Assembly (NCBI GenBank): GCA_905178155.1 | Contig: CAJINV010000004.1 | Coordinates: 1,302,881 to 1,366,880, forward strand | DNA from: Amoebophrya sp. A120 | Taxonomy: Eukaryota; Sar; Dinophyceae; Syndiniales; Amoebophryaceae | Direction: 5' to 3' | DNA length: 64,000 nt | Shown: in pieces, positions 58,249 through 64,000 of the stretch | Layout: every line of letters begins with the position of its first letter | Position numbering within the stretch: position 1 is the first letter of the stretch | The notes under the pieces: generated by a model | Told to the model about the DNA's origin: nothing | Database searches by the model: none | What the model saw: the letters and a program-made list of their open reading frames with translations, nothing else | Program-made: the position numbers and the translations under genes

Positions 58249-61080
58249 TCACCCCACCAGGAGCTTCGGCATCAGCGGTGAACCCATCGCGGACGCGCCG
58301 GCGTACGTTTTGCTGGTTACCTATCGCGAGGAAACATTCCCCCTTCCCATACCCAAAAGGCGACGTCTCGCGCATGATTTGCGTACTACACGACAAACTC
58401 GAAGTGGTTTCCTAGGCGCGGCAAAGAAGAGACCGACTCCTCGTCGTGCAATGCAAAATTGGTTCCTGCCATACTGAACAGTCAACCCTTGGGTGTTTAT
58501 TTCCATCCCTGAGAGCAATCAATGGACTTAGCCTCTGTTGCCTGGTGCTTCTGACATAACAGCTTGATTCATGTAACGGCGCAAGAATTCGTGCTACACA
58601 GAAGATCTCGGTTTGAGTATGGAAAACAGGGAGAAGTAGATTTCCAATTTTGATATCACCTTCGCGTACCGCGCGAACAAGTCCTCGGTTGGCAGGGCGA
58701 CGACGAGACTCTTCTTTTTGTCCGGATTTGCCATGTCCTCCGAAATCACGCCGTTTTGGTCGCTGCCGCGGTACCGCGCCTGCGGGTGCGCGACGGACAC
58801 GACGATGTCCCCGCCCCGCTTCTTGTCCAGCAGCCCGTCGTGCACTGCCGCAGCGCAGATCGGGGTTTTCTCCGCGTAGATCCCGGTTCCGAACACCCCG
58901 CTCGTCCCATCCCCACTGCTCTTGTTCCCCGCGGGGCCGCCACACCCGGGCGGGCAGTGTGCCAGGACCGTGGTGCCCGGCGGTCCTTGGCTTAATTTCG
59001 TGGTGGGTAGCGTGGACGAGCACTCCAGATCCAGGCGGACAAAGGGCGCGGGGTCGGGTTTGGGCGCCTGCTCCTTCGCGGCCTTACCGGACGGGTCGCC
59101 GCCGTACCCGACGCACTTCAGAACCAGGTTGTTCGCGGGGGAGGGCTGTTTGTCCGCGGGCATGAACTCCGTCCGCACCAGTTTGAAGGAGCACTGGGAG
59201 ATGTCCTGCTCGCTCCCCAAGCACTGCAGCTGCGAGATCCCCGGCCCCCGAGATCCGCAGTAGGACTTCGCGCCGCCCTCGAACTGGTCGCAGGGGGTCG
59301 CGGGGTAATTCAGGTCGATGCCGCCGTACCCCATGGACCGGCACGCGGTCGCCGCCGTGCCATCGCTGTACTGCTCCCGATTCACCGGTCGCCACTGCCC
59401 CGCCCGCCACATCTCCAGGCGGCCCACCCCGTCCGCCGTCGGTTGGCCCGCGTCGTCGATCAACCGCAACTTCCCGTCCTCGATGTCCCACGGGTAATTC
59501 TTGTTGCTGCACCACACGACACTGTCGTGTTTGTGCGTCCGGCACTCCTCATCGGGTTCCAACCGCGTGCAAGACTGTAAAGACGTTTCCTCCCCGTTAC
59601 ACACCAGGTTCTTCGCGGCGACGACGGATCCCCGCGGGCCGCAGAGCGCCCCGCAACGCGCAGTCGGAATCTTCCAGCCCTTATCAAATGTAAAAATGTC
59701 TGGGTCTGGAAGAATGCAAGTTTGTCATGCTTGTCTGGCATGACTCCTAAATCTGTCATGCACATTCCCAAAGAGCCCCACTTTTCTGTCATGCAGAAAC
59801 GTAGTGTGTCATGCAGAATAGGCAACACCTAGAAGCTCAGAGACTTGTCATGCTGAGCCAGCAATTGTCGCCTCCTCATGATACGCCACACAGCATCACA
59901 AGTTTCCAGACCCAGACATTTTTACATTTGATAGCCCTTCCGGTACCCCAGTTCCCGGCAGATGTGCTGCGCCGTGTGGTGGTTCAAACCGCAGATGTAT
60001 CAAATGCAAATATGTCTGGGTCTGGTGTCATGCACATTTTGCATGACTCCTGATGTCTGTGATGCATGCACTAGCATCCCAGATTTTGTGAGGGCTTCCT
60101 GATCCTGATGCCTATATCGCATGAGAAATGCCCTCTCGCCCTGACAAAAACTGGACCTCGGTTCCTGGTCATGCAATACAGATTTTTGTAGAATTCAGAC
60201 GCAGCATCACAAGTTACATCCTTCCAGACCCAGACATATTTGCAATTCGTAAGATGCTGCCCCAGCCCTTGTCCGTCCGCAGTTCCGGGCGCCCCATGGC
60301 GGAGAGGTACCCGTCTTCCCCCACGATGCGGACGTTGGAGGAAATCTGGTCGATGGTGTCGACGGCGTACGTTTTGTAGCTGTCCGACACAATGTTCGCT
60401 CCGGCTTCCACCCCGACGTAGTTGCCCGCGAGACTGCTCCCCTCGTAACTCATCTGCGGGGGGCCTTTGGTAACAACGAGCGCGCCGCCTTGCACCGGCA
60501 TGACGCCATCGGCGATCGCGGACGAGCAGACCGCGGACTCGTTTGGGTGGACGGAGAGCCCGATCACCCGCGCCGCCTGGTCCTTCTGGCAGTGCGCCGG
60601 GCACACCACGCGGGCCATGTTCCGGTCGAATTGCAAGTCGTGCCCGGTGCTGCTGCAGCTAATCGGGCGGGTTGGTAAAAACCCGGTCCGGTCGATGTAG
60701 GAGGCCGGTTCCGCCGGGGCGGAGTCCGTGTGGGCGAAGGAGGTCGTGATCGCATTGCGTTGCTTCACTTGTTGTAGTTCTTGTGGATGAACAGAGGAAC
60801 AAGAAGAAGCCCAATCTCGAACTGGTTTTGCGTCGAAAATTCTGGACAACAGATTAGAAAAAAAACCCTGATGATTCATTTTACTTTCGTCAGGGTCTAC
60901 TACTTCGAAATTCGTCCTCTGGTGGTCCCGCCCGATAGAAGAAGTTCTACTCCACCGTGGCAGACCAGCACGATCCTGGAAGTAAAATGACGTCGGATTG
61001 GCGTAGTTCAAGGCGCCGTGAAACCCTTCCGGGTCGTCGGGCACAGGACCGGCAGAAAACAAATACGTTAACAGTCCCAT
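58249..61080 (-). CDS. LCCL-SRCR-LCCL domain protein, 658 residues
   Basis: ATG 61080; exons 61080-60252, 59992-59934, 59676-58660 and 58320-58249; phases close to 659 codons. First LCCL: VVCPAHCQKDQAARVIG ... AVCSSAIADGVMPVQGGALV. Then an SRCR region (GYLSAMGRPELRTDKGWGSI, CGLNHHTAQHICRELGYRKG, LVCNGEETSLQSC) and a second one (VGRLEMWRAGQWRPVNREQ, ACRSMGYGG, LQCLGSEQDISQC). A second LCCL follows: AHCPPGCGG, GTGIYAEKTPICAAAVHDG, YRGSDQNGVISED. Such Cys-rich modules form secreted adhesive proteins; alveolates use LCCL proteins of the CCp/LAP type in sexual or crystalloid stages. A signal peptide is weak (MGLLTYLFSAG), so a further 5' exon may be missing. Two family A and one family D introner interrupt it. 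Confidence 0.88.
58322..58655. mobile_element. Introner, family D (copy 3)
   Basis: 334 bp between TTACC (58317-58321) and TCACC (58656-58660), a one-mismatch duplication. One end has CATTCCCCCTTCCCATACCC. It can also be spliced as GT-AG with the same protein result. Confidence 0.72.
59682..59933. mobile_element. Introner, family A (copy 8)
   Basis: 252 bp between GCCCT duplications (59677-59681, 59934-59938). Internal sequence is close to the reverse complement of the NCX copy at 28982-29233, so insertion orientation is not fixed. Confidence 0.9.
59998..60251. mobile_element. Introner, family A (copy 9)
   Basis: 254 bp between AGATG duplications (59993-59997, 60252-60256). Only 59 bases of exon separate it from copy 8. 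Removal joins AGC ATC T with GC GGT TTG of the SRCR domain. Confidence 0.9.
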
Positions 61081-63452
61081 GTTCTACTATTTGGCTGGAA
61101 GATGCGTGTAGTATCTATCAATTTTCCATCGTACTACTTATTCTATTCAGTAGCGAGGACCACTAAAAATTAGTCAAGCAAAAAGTTTCCACACCCACCG
61201 TAAGTTCAAGTGTCCTAATTTATGCTTTTTAGTTGCTACTACTTCAACAAAGTGAACTTGTTGCGCAAAATAACGACCTTCCCTAGCACACGATCTGCAG
61301 CGTCATCTCTGACCACGACGCTGTCGCACACGATATCGACACCAACGACTGCGTATTCATGATTATAATAGCCGCGAACAAGCGAATGGTAATATTCAAT
61401 CGAAATCAAGACCAGCTGTTGTTACCTCCCTCCTCTTTCTGTTCCTGAAAACGAATAAATGCTAGCAGACGATCGAGTCGAAACGACGAGAATACTGAAA
61501 GCGATACGACAACGAGTGGGTGTCGCAGAAGACAAGCGCAGAGGACCTGCTGGCCATCGTGTTGTAAAACGTTCTTGCAGAGGACACTTCGTGGAATCAT
61601 CCATTCCAGGAGCTGCACTTCTTGTCTGGCTTCTTTATCGACGAGGACTCCAGCTTGTTATGCCCTTGTTGTCGTTCTTGCTCATCTACGCAATGACTTC
61701 TCCGTCCTGTGGCTCATTGCATCGGTTGTAGTAGATTTATTCAGGTCCACAACGAGCCATTCCCAAACTGTCATATCTTCATTCCAGCGAATTTTACGTA
61801 CAAGCCGTCAACAGTTACAGTAGTAGGTGAACTAGTTATCGGTGCGAATAGTAAAAAATCACGGCTCAGACGATCCTTGTTAAAGAAAAAATTTGAAAAA
61901 ATCGCAAAATGTACCTAGATAATACAGTTTTCGTCGTCGTGATACTTATTTTTAAAGGTCGACATCCAGTCTACTGGAAGGAGTCTTATCAAATGATCTT
62001 GCACAAGGAATCTTTAGTATCTGAGCCTTTTCTTTGGGCACATCATTTTCCACTCCCAAGAACCTACCTGCGCACCAGGCAGAGGTAGTTCTTTTGACAT
62101 CTGCTTCATCCGTTTTCCATATCTGCCTTTTGCGGGGGAAACAAACTGCAAAAGATTCAGAAAGGAAGCTCGCAGCACTTACGAGGTTGTGATAAAAAAA
62201 ATGCTCTGCTCTGCGAATAGTGTACTAGTGACAGGCGAGATAACTTCATCTGCATCGTCTGCGCTGGGGGGGCTAGCAAGCGTAATTCTATTTTCAAGAC
62301 GCTTGTTCGAGCAGGGGGATTTTGCATATGCATAGACTGCGTCAGGTTGAAGACGGAGTTGTCATTATTATTTTGTTCCAGGCACAAAAACCTAGTGACG
62401 ATGGAAAAATCTCGACCGCGATGAGGAGCCGCGCAAGACTTTTTACGCAAAGCGCAAGATTTATGCAGAGCAAATTCTTTTCTATAATTTTAATTTGAAA
62501 AAAAGAATTTAGTTATGCTCCCGCATTTGCCCGATAGCGCAAACGAGGGTCAACAACGTACTTAGTCTCATTCAGAAAGACAGTCGGCACAATACCATGC
62601 CACCATAATATGCAGTTTGCTATTTGATATTGAATCTATGCTCGGGACGCCAGTTGTTTTTCTTTTTGCGTAGTACTCGTCTACGTCTACCTTACCCACC
62701 CTACTGTAGAGCTCCCTTGCGAGTAGTAGGAAAATCTCAGATGAAAATTGAAGCCTGTGCAGATGCGTTGCTTTCTGTGGTTGGTCATGCGCCGCCTCAC
62801 TCCCGAGGAGTTGAAATAGCAGCACGTCAACACAAGAAATGTGTAACAGAGTAAGTAGATGAGTCAGGGCGGGACTACTTCTATTATATATTTCTGTCCA
62901 CCCGCTGATATTGCGACAACGTTCTTGAGGCCGCTCACGACCGGCGCGACACGGTTCTTTTCGATAGTTACTTAGCCGAGAAGAGAATTGGTGCAGGTTT
63001 TTATCCTTTCTCTCTTCTAGAAGTCATATTCTGTTTCGTCTGCTATGTAGGGTCTAGGGGAACATCGTCTTGTGGTTTGCTCTAATTTATTTTATCCACA
63101 TGAACAACTTGCATAGCAACCGTGAACAGTAAGATGCTCTGCCCATAAGTAGCCTAGAAAGTCGTGTGAGTCAAAATTTGTCGTACTCTACTGCATAGGC
63201 ACGGCGTCGACGATAGGTAGATGATTAGATTTTACACAACTACACCTCCCTGCACATCATCGATCCCCTGGCTCAACAACTATTGTATCTTTAATCCAAA
63301 ATGACAAATCGAAACACCCACTGTTTTTATCTCCCGAATCTAAACTTTTTGTCAATATCAGAATCAGCATCACGCAGCCATGCATAAGATAGCTCGGACG
63401 ACCACGCTCTTCATTCTTCTTCTTACTTACTACGCACCAGCGCGTCAGGCGG
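61081..63452. other. Intergenic, nothing recognised
   Basis: 2.4 kb AT-rich spacer between the LCCL gene and the kinase 3' end. Short frames only; no introner ends. Confidence 0.45.
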
Positions 63453-64000
63453 TCAGGCTATCCACAGTAAATTTCCCGTACACGTACAAATGCCGTCTCT
63501 GCATGACAAAACTTGCCTTCAATCCTAGTCTAGCATGACAAGTTGGACACTGCAAGTTAGCGAAATTTGTCATGCATTTTGTACATGTACGGGAAATTTA
63601 CATTGCATACAGGCGAAAGGGATGCTATTGAAGTACGGATGGCGCAGACACTGCTTGGCACTGAGTCTCTGCATCGGGTTATCCTGAGTAAAAATGTCCC
63701 CACACCAGAGTTGTCATGCAAATCTGCATGCCAAAAAAGTTTCTCATGCGGACCCCCACGAGAAGCATTTTCTACTCTTATTTTGGAGTTTGTGATGCTA
63801 CAATCAGCATGATTTGCCAAATCTGTGATGCTGCTGAACTAGCGAAACAGAATCACACTATGAGGGCAAACTTGTCATGCGAAACAGCGAAAGCTGGTTG
63901 ATTTGTCTAGCAGATTTCCCATCTTGACTCTGGTGTGGGTACGTTTTTACTCAGGATACGGGTCATATTTCATGATGTCTTCGATCAGATCGCAGGCCTG
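63453..64000 (-). CDS. Protein kinase, C-terminal lobe end (CMGC-like), partial
   Basis: The gene enters from beyond base 64000. Exon 64000-63959 and exon 63674-63610 join to ACDLIEDIMKYDPMQRLSAK then QCLRHPYFNSIPFA. This is kinase subdomain XI: D-P-x-x-R-x-(S/T)-A ... H-P-Y-F, as in MAPK, CDK and RCK/MAK kinases. The introner between the exons sits within Y-D-P|M-Q-R. A second introner follows; splicing it out joins TG with A and creates a TGA stop immediately after IPFA. If that intron were retained, translation would run on for about a dozen residues. The catalytic core lies outside the window. Confidence 0.72.
63459..63609. mobile_element. Introner, family G (shortest, 151 bp)
   Basis: Between CAGGC duplications (63454-63458, 63610-63614). 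Ends TATGCAATG and TGTGGATA on the coding strand enclose a strong inverted repeat, GTAAATTTCCCGTACATGTA and complement. Confidence 0.85.
63680..63958. mobile_element. Introner, family B (copy 3)
   Basis: 279 bp between perfect CGGGT duplications (63675-63679, 63959-63963). Ends TATCCTGAGTAAAAATGTCC and complement. Removal joins TAT GAC CCG with ATG CAG in the kinase frame. Confidence 0.9.

Noticed and set aside
15897-60251. The spaced ATGTCTGGGTCTGG copies as a CRISPR-like array
   Set aside because: Copies are inverted pairs bounding single elements in different genes, with eukaryotic introns all around.

Overview
The window looks like nuclear DNA of an intron-rich alveolate. The best guess is a syndinian dinoflagellate such as Amoebophrya, inferred rather than proven. 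Reasons: every gene I could model lies on the minus strand; genes are split by short introns; many introns are foldback elements flanked by target duplications (introners), which I recall being reported for Amoebophrya; and the content includes a ciliary dynein assembly factor and an LCCL/SRCR protein of the kind seen in alveolates. No rRNA, tRNA, CRISPR array or bacterial-type operon was found, and no promoter or terminator could be placed.

Layout, left to right (all genes minus strand): 1-653, 5' part of a P-loop kinase-like protein; 1000-2520, GC-rich non-coding island; 2820-5912, large unknown protein; 5930-6663, a 0.73-kb repeat; 7060-8150, second GC-rich island; 8152-8334, a small ORF; 8720-10462, DAW1/ODA16; 11472-14208, membrane RING-finger protein with the same 0.73-kb repeat inside it; 14488-17412, unknown 802-residue protein; 18228-22493, DGAT2-family acyltransferase with a 1.2-kb insertion bounded by 40-bp repeats; 24643-29746, Na+/Ca2+ exchanger; 32169-35140 and 35363-36468, two tandem paralogues; 37312-42718, very large membrane protein; 44121-47271, NOL11/UTP8-like protein; 49045-51093, C2-like plus DPY30/RIIa-like protein with an Ala/Glu/Pro tail; 52226-54219, MGRN1/RNF157-type RING ligase; 56111-57327, multi-pass membrane protein with an in-frame TGA; 58249-61080, LCCL-SRCR-LCCL protein; 63453-64000, C-terminus of a CMGC-like protein kinase. 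The spaces between are mostly AT-rich and show no supported gene.

The genes do not form one pathway. The unifying feature is the introns. About twenty are 150-335-bp elements that usually begin TAT and end ATA, carry terminal inverted repeats, and are flanked by duplications of about 4-7 bp. Removing the element plus one duplication copy restores the reading frame in nearly every modelled case. At least seven terminal-repeat families occur, yet most contain the same internal words (TTGTCATGC / GCATGACAA). Ordinary GT-AG introns coexist in the same genes. Exon coordinates were deduced by hand from frame, phase and protein family; arithmetic phase checks agree, but transcript data are needed to fix each splice site.
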